Shown here: positions 12,501-26,383 of the stretch, piece after piece
How positions within the stretch are numbered: position 1 is the stretch's first letter
Layout of the letters: each line of letters starts with the position of its first letter
From: Hetaerina americana
Lineage: Eukaryota; Arthropoda; Insecta; Odonata; Calopterygidae
Direction of reading: 5' to 3'
DNA length: 64,000 bases
Assembly (NCBI GenBank): GCA_022747635.1
Contig: JAKTNV010000264.1
Coordinates: 186,001 to 250,000 of the forward strand
Notes under the pieces: generated by a model
Databases searched by the model: none
Told to the model about the DNA's origin: nothing
What the model saw: the letters and a program-made list of their open reading frames with translations, nothing else
Translations under genes and position numbers: made by a program

Positions 12501-13272
12501 CATTTTCATCAAATAAACAAAATAAAACCGAGAATAAATCATTAAAGACAAGAAATGAGCATAAAAGATGCCTCAGCGCGAGTGTTAATGTTAGTAAAAG
12601 AGCCCAAATTTCCAAAAATATTGCGAAAAACAACAATCTTCCATTATAGAGTGAATGTTTGAGGTGTATAGAATGCATTTATTTCATTTTTAGAAATTTT
12701 AATTTTTCACATTTTTCCATGAAAATTGCCACTTGGGTTCTAGGTGAAAATCTCACTCGACACGAATCAAACAAAAATGTTTCCATGTTGTGTATTGTTG
12801 TTCATTTTCTTCAAATAAACAAAATAAAACCCAGAATAAATCATTAAAGACAAGAAATGAGCATAAAAGATGCCTCAGCGCAAGTGTTAATGTTAGTAAA
12901 AGAGCCCAAATTTCCAAAAATATTGCGAAAAACAACAATCTTCCATTATAGAGTGAATGTTTAGGGTGTATAGAAGGCATTTATTTCATTTTTAGAAATT
13001 TTAATTTTTCACATTTTTCCATGAAAAGTTCTTAGTTGAAAATCTCACTCGACACGAATCAAACAAAAATGTTTCCATGGTGTGTATTGTTGTTCATTTT
13101 CTTCAAATAAACAAAATAAAACCCAGAATAAATCATTAAAGACAAGAAATGAGCATAAAAGATGCCTCAGCGCAAGTGTTAATATTGGTAAAAGAGCCCA
13201 AATTTCCAAAAATATTGCGAAAAACAACAATCTTCCATTATAGAGTGAATGTTTTAGGTGTATAGAAGGCAT
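9589..13272 (+). repeat. HOR block lacking class e (3684 bp)
   Basis: The order is L L L L L f g L h L i d. The segment 10839-12678 matches 7146-8983 at an offset of about 3695 bp. Class e is missing between 10838 and 11151. The closing monomer (12981-13272) is a hybrid: a class d junction at its start, then the gttaatattgg and gttttaggtg markers normally found in class g. Confidence 0.85.
12679..12980 (+). repeat. Class i short monomers (302 bp), first copy
   Basis: The sequence reads ttgccacttgggttctagg, an 11 bp loss that removes the C tract between gcca and cttggg. Eight copies end at 12980, 18815, 26091, 28809, 35509, 39466, 42508 and 45903. The three last copies read aaatgccac instead of aattgccac and form a later sub-branch. 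Class i is usually followed by class d, except in the last three copies, where a full-length monomer follows. Confidence 0.92.
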
Positions 13273-16040
13273 TTATTTCATTTTTAGAAATTTTAATTTT
13301 TCACATTTTTCCATGAAAAGAGCCAATACCCCCCCTTTGGGTTCTAGGTGAAAATATCACTCGACACGAATCAAACAAAAATGGTTCCATGGTGTGTATT
13401 GTTGTTCATTTTCATCAAATAAACAAAATAAAACCCAGAATAAATCATGAAAGACAAGAAATGAGCATAAAAAATGCCTCAGCGCGAGTGTTAATGTTAG
13501 TAAAAGAGCCCAAATTTCCAAAAATATTGCGAAAAACAACAGTCTTCCATTATAGAGTAAATGTTTGAGGTGTATAGAAGGCATTTATTTCATTTTTAGA
13601 AATTTTAATTTTTCACATTTTTCCATGAAAAGTGCCCTTTTGCTTCTAGGTGAATTTCTCACTCGACACGAATCAAACAAAAATGTTTCCATGGTGTGTA
13701 TTGTTATTCATTTTCATCAAATAAACAAAATAAAACCCAGAATAAATCATTAAAGACAAGAAATGAGCATAAAAAATGCCTCAGCGCGAGTGTTAATGTT
13801 AGTAAAAGAGCCCAAATTTCCAAAAATATTGCGAAAAACAACAGTCTTCCATTATAGAGTGAATGTTTGAGGTGTATAGAAGGCATTTATTTCATTTTTA
13901 GAAATTTTAATTTTTCACATTTTTCCATGAAAAGTGCCCTTTTGCTTCTAGGTGAATTTCTCACTCGACACGAATCAAACAAAAATGTTTCCATGGTGTG
14001 TATTGTTGTTCATTTTCATCAAATAAACAAAATAAAACCCAGAATAAATCATTAAAGACAAGAAATGAGCATAAATGATGCCTCAGCGCGAATGTTAATG
14101 TTAGTAAAAGAGCCCAAATTTCCAAAAATATTGCGAAAAACAACAATCTTCCATTATAGAGTGAATGTTTGAGGTGTATAGAAGGCATTTATTTCATTTT
14201 TAGAAATTTTAATTTTTCACATTTTTCCATGAAAAGTGCCAATACCCCCCCTTTGGGTTCTAGGTGAAAATCTCACTCCACCCGAATCAAACAAAAATGT
14301 TTCCATGGTGTGTATTGTTTTTCATTTTCATCAAATAAACAAAATAAAACCGAGAATAAATCATTAAAGACAAGAAATGAGCATAAAAGATGCCTAAACG
14401 CAAGTGTTAATGTTAGTAAAAGAGCCCAAATTTCCAAAAATATTGCGAAAAACAACAATCTTACATTATAGAGTGAATGTTTGAGGTGTATAGAAGGCAT
14501 TTATTTCATTTTTAGAAATTTTAATTTTTCACATTTTTCCATGAAAAGTGCCAATACCCCCCCTTTGGGTTCTAGGTGAAAATCTCACTCGACACGAATC
14601 AAACAAAAATGTTTCGATGTTGTGTATTGTTGTTCATTTTCATCAAATAAACAAAATAAAACCCAGAATAAATCATTAAAGACCAGAAATGAGCATAAAA
14701 GATGCCTCAGCGCAAGTGTTAATATTAGTAAAAGAGCCCAAATTTCCAAAAATATTGCGAAAAACAACAATCTTACATTATAGAGTTAATGTTTGAGGTG
14801 TATAGAAGGCATTTATTTCATTTTTGAAATTTTAATTTTTCACTTTTTTCCATGAAAAGTGCCAATACCCCCCCCTTTGGGTTCTAGGTGAAAATCTCAC
14901 TCGACACGAATCAAACGAAAATGTTTCCATGGTGTGTATTGTTGTTCATTTTCTTCAAATAAACAAAACAAAACCCAGAATAAATCATTAAAGACCAGAA
15001 ATGAGCATAAAAGATGCCTCAGCGCAAGTGTTAATGTTAGTAAAAGAACCCAAATTTCCAAAAATATTGCGAAAAACAACAATCTTCCATTATAGAGTGA
15101 ATGTTTGAGGTGTATAGAAGGCATTTATTTCATTTTTAGAAATTTTAATTTTTCACATTTTCCATGAAAAGTGCCAATACCCCCCCCTTTGGGTTCTAGG
15201 TGAAAATTTCACTCGACATAAATCAAACAAAAATGTTTCCATGGTGTGTATTAATGTTCATTTTCATCAAATAAACAAAATAAAACCCAGAATAAATCAT
15301 TAAAGACAAGAAATGAGCATAAAAGATGCCTCAGCGCAAGTGTTAATGTTAGTTAAAGAGCCCAAATTTTCAAAAATATTGCGAAAAAAACAATCTTTCA
15401 TTATAGAGTGAATGTTTGAGGTGTATAGAAGGCATTTATTTCATTTTTAGAAATTTTAATTTTTCACATTTTTCCATGAAAAGTGCCATTACCCCCCCCT
15501 TTGGGTTCTAGGTGAAAATCTCACTCTACACGAATCAAACAAAAATGTTTCCATGGTGTGTATTGTTGTTCATTTTCATCAAATAAAAAAAATAAAACCC
15601 AGAATAAATCATTAAAGACAAGAAATGAGCATAAAAGATGCCTCAGCGCAAGTGTTAATGTTAGTAATAGAGCCCAAATTTCCAAAAATATTGCGAAAAA
15701 CAACAATCTTCCATTTAAGAGTGAATGTTTGAGGTGTATAGAAGGCATTTATTTCATTTTTAGAAATTTTAATTTTTCACATTTTTCCATGAAAAGTTCT
15801 TAGTTGAAAATCTCACTCGACACGAATCAAACTAAAATGTTTCCATGGTGTGTATTGTTGTTCATTTTCTTCAAATAAACAAAATAAAACCCAGAATAAA
15901 TCATTAAAGACAAGAAATGAGCATAAAAGATGCCTCAGCGCAAGTGTTAATGTTAGTAAAAGAGCCCAAATTTCCAAAAATATTGCGAAAAACAACAATC
16001 TTCCATTATAGAGTGAATGTTTGAGGTGTATAGAAGGCAT
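13273..16040 (+). repeat. HOR block with doubled class h (2768 bp)
   Basis: The order is L h h L L L L L d. Two class h monomers lie side by side (13585-13886 and 13887-14188). The stretch 13273-14500 recurs at 19405-20633 (offset about 6133 bp). There the downstream part is shifted by one inserted class e monomer (20634-20895), giving an offset of 6395 bp after it. Confidence 0.85.
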
Positions 16041-19000
16041 TTATTTCATTTTTAGGAATTTTAATTTTTCACATTTTTCCATGAAAAGTGCCAATACCCC
16101 TCCCTTTGGGTTCTAGGTGACAATCTCACTCGACACGAATCAAACAAAAATGTTTCCATGGTGTGTATTGTTGTTCATTTTCATCAAATAAACAAAATAA
16201 AACCCAGAACAAATCATTAAAGACAAGAAATGAGCATAAAAGATCCCTCAGCGCAAGTGTTAATGTTAGTAAAAGAGCCCAAATTTCCAAAAATATTGCG
16301 AAAAACAACAATCTTCCATTATAGAGTGAATGTTAAGGTGTATAGAAGGCATTTATTTCATTTTTAGAAATTTTAATTTTTCACATTTTTCCATGAAAAG
16401 TGCCAATACCCCCCCCTTTGGGTTCTAGGTGAAATTCTAACTCGACACAAATCAAACAAAAATGTTTCCATGGTGTGTATTGTTATTCATTTTCATCAAA
16501 TAAACAAATTAAAACCCAGAATAAATCATTAAAGACAAGAAATGAGCATAAAAGATGCCTAAGCGCAAGTGTTAATGTTAGTAAAAGAGCCCAAATTTCC
16601 AAAAATATTGCGAAAAACAACAATCTTCCATTATAGAGTGAATGTTTGAGGTGTATAGAAGGCATTTATTTCATTTTTAGAAATTTTAATTTTTCACATT
16701 TTTCCATGAAAAGTGCCAATACTGCCCTTTGGGTTCTAGGTGAAAATCTTACTCTACACAAATCAAACAAAAATGTTTCCATGGTGTGTATTGTTGTTCA
16801 TTTTCATCAAATAAACAAAATAAAACCCAGAATAAATCATTAAAGACAAGAAATGAGCATAAAAGATGCCTCAGCGCAAGTGTTAATGTTAGTAAAAGAA
16901 CCCAAATTTCCAAAAATATTGCAAAAAACAACAATCTTCCATTATAGAGTGAATGTTTGAGGTGTACAGAAGGCATTTATTTCATTTTAGAAATTTAATT
17001 TTTCACATTTTTCCATGAAAAGTGCCAATACCCCCCCTGAAAATCTCACTCGACACGAATCAAACAAAAATGTTTCCATGGTGTGTATTGTTGTTCATTT
17101 TCTTCAAATAAACAAAATAAAACCCAGAATAAATCATTAAAGACAAGAAATGAGTATAAAAGATGCCTCAGCGCAAGTGTTAATATTGGTAAAAGAGCCC
17201 AAATTTCCAAAAATATTGCGAAAAACAACAATCTTCCATTATAGAGTGAATGTTTTAGGTGTATAGAAGGCATTTATTTCATTTTTAGAAATTTTAATTT
17301 TTTACATTTTTCCATGAAAAGTGCGAATACCCCCCCCTTTGGGTTCTAGGTGAAAATATCACTCGACACGAATCAAACAAAAATGGTTCCATGGTGTGTA
17401 TTGTTGTTCATTTTCATCAAATAAACAAAATAAAACCCAGAATAAATCATTAAAGACAAGAAATGAGCATAAAAAATGCCTCAGCGCGAGTGTTAATGTT
17501 AGTAAAAGAGCCCAAATTTCCAAAAATATTGCGAAAAACAACAGTCTTCCATTATAGAGTGAATGTTTGAGGTGTATAGAAGGCATTTATTTCATTTTTA
17601 GAAATTTTAATTTTTCACATTTTTCCATGAAAAGTGCCCTTTTGCTTCTAGGTGAATTTCTCACTCGACACGAATCAAACAAAAATGTTTCCATGGTGTG
17701 TATTGTTGTTCATTTTCATCAAATAAACAAAATAAAACCCAGAATAAATCATTAAAGACAAGAAATGAGCATAAATGATGCCTCAGCGCGAATGTTAATG
17801 TTAGTAAAAGAGCCCAAATTTCCAAAAATATTGCGAAAAACAACAATCTTCCATTATAGAGTGAATGTTTGAGGTGTATAGAAGGCATTTATTTCATTTT
17901 TAGAAATTTTAATTTTTCACATTTTTCCATGAAAAGTGCCAATACCCCCCCTTTGGGTTCTAGGTGAAAATCTCACTCCACCCGAATCAAACAAAAATGT
18001 TTCCATGGTGTGTATTGTTTTTCATTTTCATCAAATAAACAAAATAAAACCGAGAATAAATCATTAAAGACAAGAAATGAGCATAAAAGATGCCTTAGCG
18101 CAAGTGTTAATGTTAGTAAAAGAGCCCAAATTTCCAAAAATATTGCAAAAAAACACAATCTTCCATTATAGAGTGAATGTTTGAGGTGTATAGAAGGCAT
18201 TTATTTCATTTTTAGAAATTTTAATTTTTCACATTTTTCCATGAAAAGTGCCAATACCCCCCCCTTTGGGTTCTAGGTGAAAATCTCACTCGACACGAAT
18301 CAAACAAAAATGTTTCCATGGTGTGTATTGTTGTTCATTTTCATCAAATAAACAAAATAAAACCCAGAATAAATCATTAAAGACAAGAAATGAGCATAAA
18401 AGATGCCTCAGCGCGAGTGTTAATGTTAGTAAAAGAGCCCAAATTTCCAAAAATATTGCGAAAAACAACAATCTTCCATTATAGAGTGAATGTTTGAGGT
18501 GTATAGAAGGCATTTATTTCATTTTTAGAAATTTTAATTTTTCACATTTTTCCATGAAAATTGCCACTTGGGTTCTAGGTGAAAATCTCACTCGACACGA
18601 ATCAAACAAAAATGTTTCCATGTTGTGTATTGTTGTTCATTTTCTTCAAATAAACAAAATAAAACCCAGAATAAATCATTAAAGACAAGAAATGAGCATA
18701 AAAGATGCCTCAGCGCAAGTGTTAATGTTAGTAAAAGAGCCCAAATTTCCAAAAATATTGCGAAAAACAACAATCTTCCATTATAGAGTGAATGTTTAGG
18801 GTGTATAGAAGGCATTTATTTCATTTTTAGAAATTTTAATTTTTCACATTTTTCCATGAAAAGTTCTTAGTTGAAAATCTCACTCGACACGAATCAAACA
18901 AAAATGTTTCCATGGTGTGTATTGTTGTTCATTTTCTTCAAATAAACAAAATAAAACCCAGAATAAATCATTAAAGACTAGAAATGAGCATAAAAGATGC

Positions 19001-19107
19001 CTCAGCGCAAGTGTTAATGTTAGTAAAAGAGCCCAAATTTCCAAAAATATTGCGAAAAACAACAATCTTCCATTATAGAGTGAATGTTTGAGGTGTACAG
19101 AAGGCAT
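16041..19107 (+). repeat. HOR block with two fused monomers (3067 bp)
   Basis: The order is L L L g L h L L i d. The monomer 16041-16352 begins like 22127-22439 (cccctccc, gtgacaatctc, gatccctcagc) but ends like 22753-23064 (gttaaggtg), so two monomers have been lost between. The monomer 16666-16976 begins like 7146-7457 (cttactctacac) and ends like class f (gaacccaaat, gtgtacag), so L, f and sometimes e have been condensed into one. Both are expected products of unequal crossing over. Confidence 0.85.
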
Positions 19108-22100
19108 TTATTTCATTTTAGAAATTTAATTTTTCACATTTTTCCATGAAAAGTGCCAATACCCCCCCTGAAAATCTCACTCGACACGAATCAAACAAAA
19201 ATGTTTCCATGGTGTGTATTGTTGTTCATTTTCTTCAAATAAACAAAATAAAACCCAGAATAAATCATTAAAGACAAGAAATGAGCATAAAAGATGCCTC
19301 AGCGCAAGTGTTAATATTGGTAAAAGAGCCCAAATTTCCAAAAATATTGCGAAAAACAACAATCTTCCATTAAAGAGTGAATGTTTTAGGTGTATAGAAG
19401 GCATTTATTTCATTTTTAGAAATTTTAATTTTTTACATTTTTCCATGAAAAGTGCGAATACCCCCCCCTTTGGGTTCTAGGTGAAAATATCACTCGACAC
19501 GAATCAAACAAAAATGGTTCCATGGTGTGTATTGTTGTTCATTTTCATCAAATAAACAAAATAAAACCCAGAATAAATCATGAAAGACAAGAAATGAGCA
19601 TAAAAAATGCCTCAGCGCGAGTGTTAATGTTAGTAAAAGAGCCCAAATTTCCAAAAATATTGCGAAAAACAACAGTCTTCCATTATAGAGTGAATGTTTG
19701 AGGTGTATAGAAGGCATTTATTTCATTTTTAGAAATTTTAATTTTTCACATTTTTCCATGAAAAGTGCCCTTTTGCTTCTAGGTGAATTTCTCACTCGAC
19801 ACGAATCAAACAAAAATGTTTCCATGGTGTGTATTGTTGTTCATTTTCATCAAATAAACAAAATAAAACCCAGAATAAATCATTAAAGACAAGAAATGAG
19901 CATAAAAAATGCCTCAGCGCGAGTGTTAATGTTAGTAAAAGAGCCCAAATTTCCAAAAATATTGCGAAAAACAACAGTCTTCCATTATAGAGTGAATGTT
20001 TGAGGTGTATAGAAGGCATTTATTTCATTTTTAGAAATTTTAATTTTTCACATTTTTCCATGAAAAGTGCCCTTTTGCTTCTAGGTGAATTTCTCACTCG
20101 ACACGAATCAAACAAAAATGTTTCCATGGTGTGTATTGTTGTTCATTTTCATCAAATAAACAAAATAAAACCCAGAATAAATCATTAAAGACAAGAAATG
20201 AGCATAAATGATGCCTCAGCGCGAATGTTAATGTTAGTAAAAGAGCCCAAATTTCCAAAAATATTGCGAAAAACAACAATCTTCCATTATAGAGTGAATG
20301 TTTGAGGTGTATAGAAGGCATTTATTTCATTTTTAGAAATTTTAATTTTTCACATTTTTCCATGAAAAGTGCCAATACCCCCCCTTTGGGTTCTAGGTGA
20401 AAATCTCACTCCACCCGAATCAAACAAAAATGTTTCCATGGTGTGTATTGTTTTTCATTTTCATCAAATAAACAAAATAAAACCGAGAATAAATCATTAA
20501 AGACAAGAAATGAGCATAAAAGATGCCTTAGCGCAAGTGTTAATGTTAGTAAAAGAGCCCAAATTTCCAAAAATATTACGAAAAACAACAATCTTACATT
20601 ATAGAGTGAATGTTTGAGGTGTATAGAAGGCATTTATTTCATTTTTAGAAATTTTAATTTTTCACATTTTTCCATGAAAAGTGCCAATACCCCCCCCTTT
20701 GGGTGTGTATTGTTGTTCATTTTCATCAAATAAACAAAACAAAACCCAGTATAAATCATTAAAGACAAGAAATGAGCATAAAAGATGCCTTATCGCAAGT
20801 GTTAATGTTAGTAAAAGAGCCCAAATTTCCAAAAATATTGCGAAAAATAACAATCTTCCATTATAGAGTGAATGTTTGAGGTGTATAGAAAGCATTTATT
20901 TCATTTTTAGAAATTTTAATTTTTCACATTTTTCCATGAAAAGTGCCAATACCCCCCCTTTGGGTTCTAGGTGAAAATCTCACTCGACACGAATCAAACA
21001 AAAATGTTTCGATGTTGTGTATTGTTGTTCATTTTCATCAAATAAACAAAATAAAACCCAGAATAAATCATTAAAGACCAGAAATGAGCATAAAAGATGC
21101 CTCAGCGCAAGTGTTAATATTAGTAAAAGAGCCCAAATTTCCAAAAATATTGCGAAAAACAACAATCTTACATTATAGAGTTAATGTTTGAGGTGTATAG
21201 AAGGCATTTATTTCATTTTTAGAAATTTTAATTTTTCACTTTTTTCCATGAAAAGTGCCAATACCCCCCCTTTGGGTGTTAGGTGAAAATCTCACTCGAC
21301 ACGAATCAAACGAAAATGTTTCCATGGTGTGTATTGTTGTTCATTTTCTTCAAATAAACAAAACAAAACCCAGAATAAATCATTAAAGACCAGAAATGAG
21401 CATAAAAGATGCCTCAGCGCAGGTGTTAATGTTAGTAAAAGAACCCAAATTTCCAAAAATATTGCGAAAAACAAAACAATCTTCCATTATAGAGTGAATG
21501 TTTGAGGTGTATAGAAGGCATTTATTTCATTTTTAGAAATTTTAATTTTTCACATTTTTCCATGAAAAGTGCCATTACCCCCCCCTTTGGGTTCTAGGTG
21601 AAAATCTCACTCTACACGAATCAAACAAAAATGTTTCCATGGTGTGTATTGTTGTTCATTTTCATCAAATAAAAAAAATAAAACCCAGAAACAATCATTA
21701 AAGACAAGAAATGAGCATAAAAGATGCCTCAGCGCAAGTGTTAATGTTAGTAATAGAGCCCAAATTTCCAAAAATATTGCGAAAAACAACAATCTTCCAT
21801 TTTAGAGTGAATGTTTGAGGTGTATAGAAGGCATTTATTTCATTTTTAGAAATTTTAATTTTTCACATTTTTCCATGAAAAGTTCTTAGTTGAAAATCTC
21901 ACTCGACACGAATCAAACTAAAATGTTTCCATGGTGTGTATTGTTGTTCATTTTCTTCAAATAAACAAAATAAAACCCAGAATAAATCATTAAAGACAAG
22001 AAATGAGCATAAAAGATGCCTCAGCGCAAGTGTTAATGTTAGTAAAAGAGCCCAAATTTCCAAAAATATTGCGAAAAACAACAATCTTCCATTATAGAGT

Positions 22101-22126
22101 GAATGTTTGAGGTGTATAGAAGGCAT
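19108..22126 (+). repeat. HOR block (3019 bp): g L h h L e L L L d
   Basis: The block starts directly with class g after class d, so the four or five L monomers and class f are missing. The remainder matches 13273-14500 and then 14501-15124 and 15436-16040, with one class e monomer gained and one L monomer (the 15125-15435 type) lost. The monomer 21208-21521 has acaaaacaatc, a two-base insertion unique in this family. Confidence 0.85.
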
Positions 22127-25100
22127 TTATTTCATTTTTAGAAATTTTAATTTTTCACATTTTTCCATGAAAAGTGCCAATACCCCTCCCTTTGGGTTCT
22201 AGGTGACAATCTCACTCGACACGAATCAAACAAAAATGTTTCCATGGTGTGTATTGTTGTTCATTTTCATCAAATAAACAAAATAAAACCCAGAACAAAT
22301 CATTAAAGACAAGAAATGAGCATAAAAGATCCCTCAGCGCAAGTGTTAATGTTAGTAAAAGAGCCCAAATTTCCAAAAATATTGCGAAAAACAACAATCT
22401 TCCATTATAGAGTGAATGTTTAGGGTGTATAGAAGGCATTTATTTCATTTTTAGAAATTTTAATTTTTCACATTTTTCCATGAAAAGTGCCAATACCCCC
22501 CCTTTTGGGTTCTAGGTGAAAATCTCACTCGACAGGAATCAAACAAAAATGTTTCCATGGTGTGTATTGTTGTTCATTTTCTTCAAATAAACAAAACAAA
22601 ACCCAGAATAAATCATTAAAGACCAGAAATGAGCATAAAAGATGCCTCAGCGCAAGTGTTAATGTTAGTAAAAGAACCCAAATTTCCAAAAATATTGCGA
22701 AAAAAAAAAATCTTCCATTATAGAGTGAATGTTTGAGGTGTATAGAAGGCATTTATTTCATTTTTAGAAATTTTAATTTTTCACATTTTTCCATGAAAAG
22801 TGCCAATACCCCCCCCTTTGGGTTCTAGGTGAAAATCTCACTCGACACGAATCAAACAAAAATGTTTCCATGGTGTGTATTGTTGTTAATTTTCATCAAA
22901 TAAACAAAATAAAACCCAGAACAAATCATTAAAGACAAGAAATGAGCATAAAAGATCCCTAAGCGCAAGTGTTAATGTTAGTAAAAGAGCCCAAATTTCC
23001 AAAAATATTGCGAAAAACAACAATCTTCCATTATAGAGTGAATGTTAAGGTGTATAGAAGGCATTTATTTCATTTTTAGAAATTTTAATTTTTCACATTT
23101 TTCCATGAAAAGTGCCAATACCCCCCCCTTTGGGTTCTAGGTGAAATTCTAACTCGACACAAATCAAACAAAAATGTTTCCATGGTGTGTATTGTTATTC
23201 ATTTTCATCAAATAAACAAATTAAAACCCAGAATAAATCATTAAAGACAAGAAATGAGCATAAAAGATGCCTAAGCGCAAGTGTTAATGTTAGTAAAAGA
23301 GCCCAAATTTCCAAAAATATTGCGAAAAACAACAATCTTCCATTATAGAGTGAATGTTTGAGGTGTATAGAAGGCATTTATTTCATTTTTAGAAATTTTA
23401 ATTTTTCACATTTTTCCATGAAAAGTGCCAATACCCCCCCCTTTGGGTGTGTATTGTTGTTCATTTTCATCAAATAAACAAAACAAAACCCAGTATAAAT
23501 CATTAAAGACAAGAAATGAGCATAAAAGATGCCTTATCGCAAGTGTTAATGTTAGTAAAAGAGCCCAAATTTCCAAAAATATTGCGAAAAATAACAATCT
23601 TCCATTATAGAGTGAATGTTTGAGGTGTATAGAAAGCATTTATTTCATTTTTAGAAATTTTAATTTTTCACATATTTCCATGAAAAGTGCCAATACCCCC
23701 CCTTTGGGTTCTAGGTGAAAATCTTACTCTACACAAATCAAACAAAAATGTTTCCATGGTGTGTATTGTTGTTCATTTTCATCAAATAAACAAAATAAAA
23801 CCCAGAATAAATCATTAAAGACAAGAAATGAGCATAAAAGATGCCTCAGCGCAAGTGTTAATATTAGTAAAAGAGCCCAAATTTCCAAAAATATTGCGAA
23901 AAACAACAATCTTACATTATAGAGTGAATGTTTGAGGTGTATAGAAGGCATTTATTTCATTTTTAGAAATTTTAATTTTTCACATTTTTCCATGAAAGTG
24001 CCAATACCCCCCCCTTTGGGTTCTAGGTGAAAATCTCACTCGACACGAAATGTTTCTATGGTGTGTATTGTTATTCATTTTCTTCAAATAAACAAAACAA
24101 AACCCAGAATAAACCATTAAAGACTAGAAATGAGCATTAAAGATGCCTCAGCGCAAGTGTTAATGTTAGTAAAAGAACCCAAATTTCCAAGAATATTGCG
24201 AAAAACAACAATCTTCCATTATAGAGTGAATGTTTGAGGTGTACAGAAGGCATTTATTTCATTTTAGAAATTTAATTTTTCACATTTTTCCATGAAAAGT
24301 GCCAATACCCCCCCTGAAAATCTCACTCGACACGAATCAAACAAAAATGTTTCCATGGTGTGTATTGTTGTTCATTTTCTTCAAATAAACAAAATAAAAC
24401 CCAGAATAAATCATTAAAGACAAGAAATGAGCATAAAAGATGCCTCAGCGCAAGTGTTAATATTGGTAAAAGAGCCCAAATTTCCAAAAATATTGCGAAA
24501 AACAACAATCTTCCATTATAGAGTGAATGTTAAGGTGTACAGAAGGCATTTATTTCATTTTTAGAAATTTTAATTTTTCACATTTTTCCATGAAAAGTGC
24601 CAATACCCCCCCCTTTGGGTTCAAGGTGAAATTCTAACTCGACACAAATCAAACAAAAATGTTTCCATGGTGTGTATTGTTGTTCATTTTCATCAAATAA
24701 ACAAAATAAAACCCAGAATAAATCATTAAAGACAAGAAATGAGCATAAAAAATGCCTCAGCGCGAGTGTTAATGTTAGTAAAAGAGCCCAAATTTCCAAA
24801 AATATTGCGAAAAACAACAGTCTTCCATTATAGAGTGAATGTTTGAGGTGTATAGAAGGCATTTATTTCATTTTTAGAAATTTTAATTTTTCACATTTTT
24901 CCATGAAAAGTGCCCTTTTGCTTCTAGGTGAATTTCTCACTCGACACGAATCAAACAAAAATGTTTCCATGGTGTGTATTGTTGTTCATTTTCATCAAAT
25001 AAACAAAATAAAACCCAGAATAAATCATTAAAGACAAGAAATGAGCATAAATGATGCCTCAGCGCGAATGTTAATGTTAGTAAAAGAGCCCAAATTTCCA

Positions 25101-26383
25101 AAAATATTGCGAAAAACAACAATCTTCCATTATAGAGTGAATGTTTGAGGTGTATAGAAGGCATTTATTTCATTTTTAGAAATTTTAATTTTTCACATTT
25201 TTCCATGAAAAGTGCCAATACCCCCCCTTTGGGTTCTAGGTGAAAATCTCACTCCACCCGAATCAAACAAAAATGTTTCCATGGTGTGTATTGTTTTTCA
25301 TTTTCATCAAATAAACAAAATAAAACCGAGAATAAATCATTAAAGACAAGAAATGAGCATAAAAGATGCCTTAGCGCAAGTGTTAATGTTAGTAAAAGAG
25401 CCCAAATTTCCAAAAATATTGCGAAAAAACACAATCTTCCATTATAGAGTGAATGTTTGAGGTGTATAGAAGGCATTTATTTCATTTTTAGAAATTTTAA
25501 TTTTTCACATTTTTCCATGAAAAGTGCCAATACCCCCCCCTTTGGGTTCTAGGTGAAAATCTCACTCGACACGAATCAAACAAAAATGTTTCCATGGTGT
25601 GTATTGTTGTTCATTTTCATCAAATAAACAAAATAAAACCCAGAATAAATCATTAAAGACAAGAAATGAGCATAAAAGATGCCTCAGCGCGAGTGTTAAT
25701 GTTAGTAAAAGAGCCCAAATTTCCAAAAATATTGCGAAAAACAACAATCTTCCATTATAGAGTGAATGTTTGAGGTGTATAGAAGGCATTTATTTCATTT
25801 TTAGAAATTTTAATTTTTCACATTTTTCCATGAAAATTGCCACTTGGGTTCTAGGTGAAAATCTCACTCGACACGAATCAAACAAAAATGTTTCCATGTT
25901 GTGTATTGTTGTTCATTTTCTTCAAATAAACAAAATAAAACCCAGAATAAATCATTAAAGACAAGAAATGAGCATAAAAGATGCCTCAGCGCAAGTGTTA
26001 ATGTTAGTAAAAGAGCCCAAATTTCCAAAAATATTGCGAAAAACAACAATCTTCCATTATAGAGTGAATGTTTAGGGTGTATAGAAGGCATTTATTTCAT
26101 TTTTAGAAATTTTAATTTTTCACATTTTTCCATGAAAAGTTCTTAGTTGAAAATCTCACTCGACACGAATCAAACAAAAATGTTTCCATGGTGTGTATTG
26201 TTGTTCATTTTCTTCAAATAAACAAAATAAAACCCAGAATAAATCATTAAAGACAAGAAATGAGCATAAAAGATGCCTCAGCGCAAGTGTTAATGTTAGT
26301 AAAAGAGCCCAAATTTCCAAAAATATTGCGAAAAACAACAATCTTCCATTATAGAGTGAATGTTTGAGGTGTATAGAAGGCAT
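22127..26383 (+). repeat. Most complete 14-monomer HOR, copy 1 (4257 bp)
   Basis: The order is L L L L e L f g L h L L i d, which contains every class once. It matches 31539-35801 monomer by monomer with shared private changes, including cgacaggaatc, an A run of eleven in the third quarter of the second monomer, and gtttctatgg in class f. It differs from copy 2 at about 24528-24665, where a conversion tract is present. Confidence 0.9.
24528..24665 (+). other. Gene-conversion-like tract
   Basis: Within a segment otherwise matching 33946-34085, this stretch reads gttaaggtgtacagaagg, then gttcaaggtgaaattc, then taactcgacacaaatc. The copy at 33946-34085 has gttttaggtgtatag, gtgcgaatac and gaaaatatcac instead. 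The same combination occurs at 6549-6690, about 18 kb away, and gttcaagg is found nowhere else that I saw. Downstream (gttgttc rather than gttattc) the match to that donor type stops. The limits are approximate. Confidence 0.7.
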
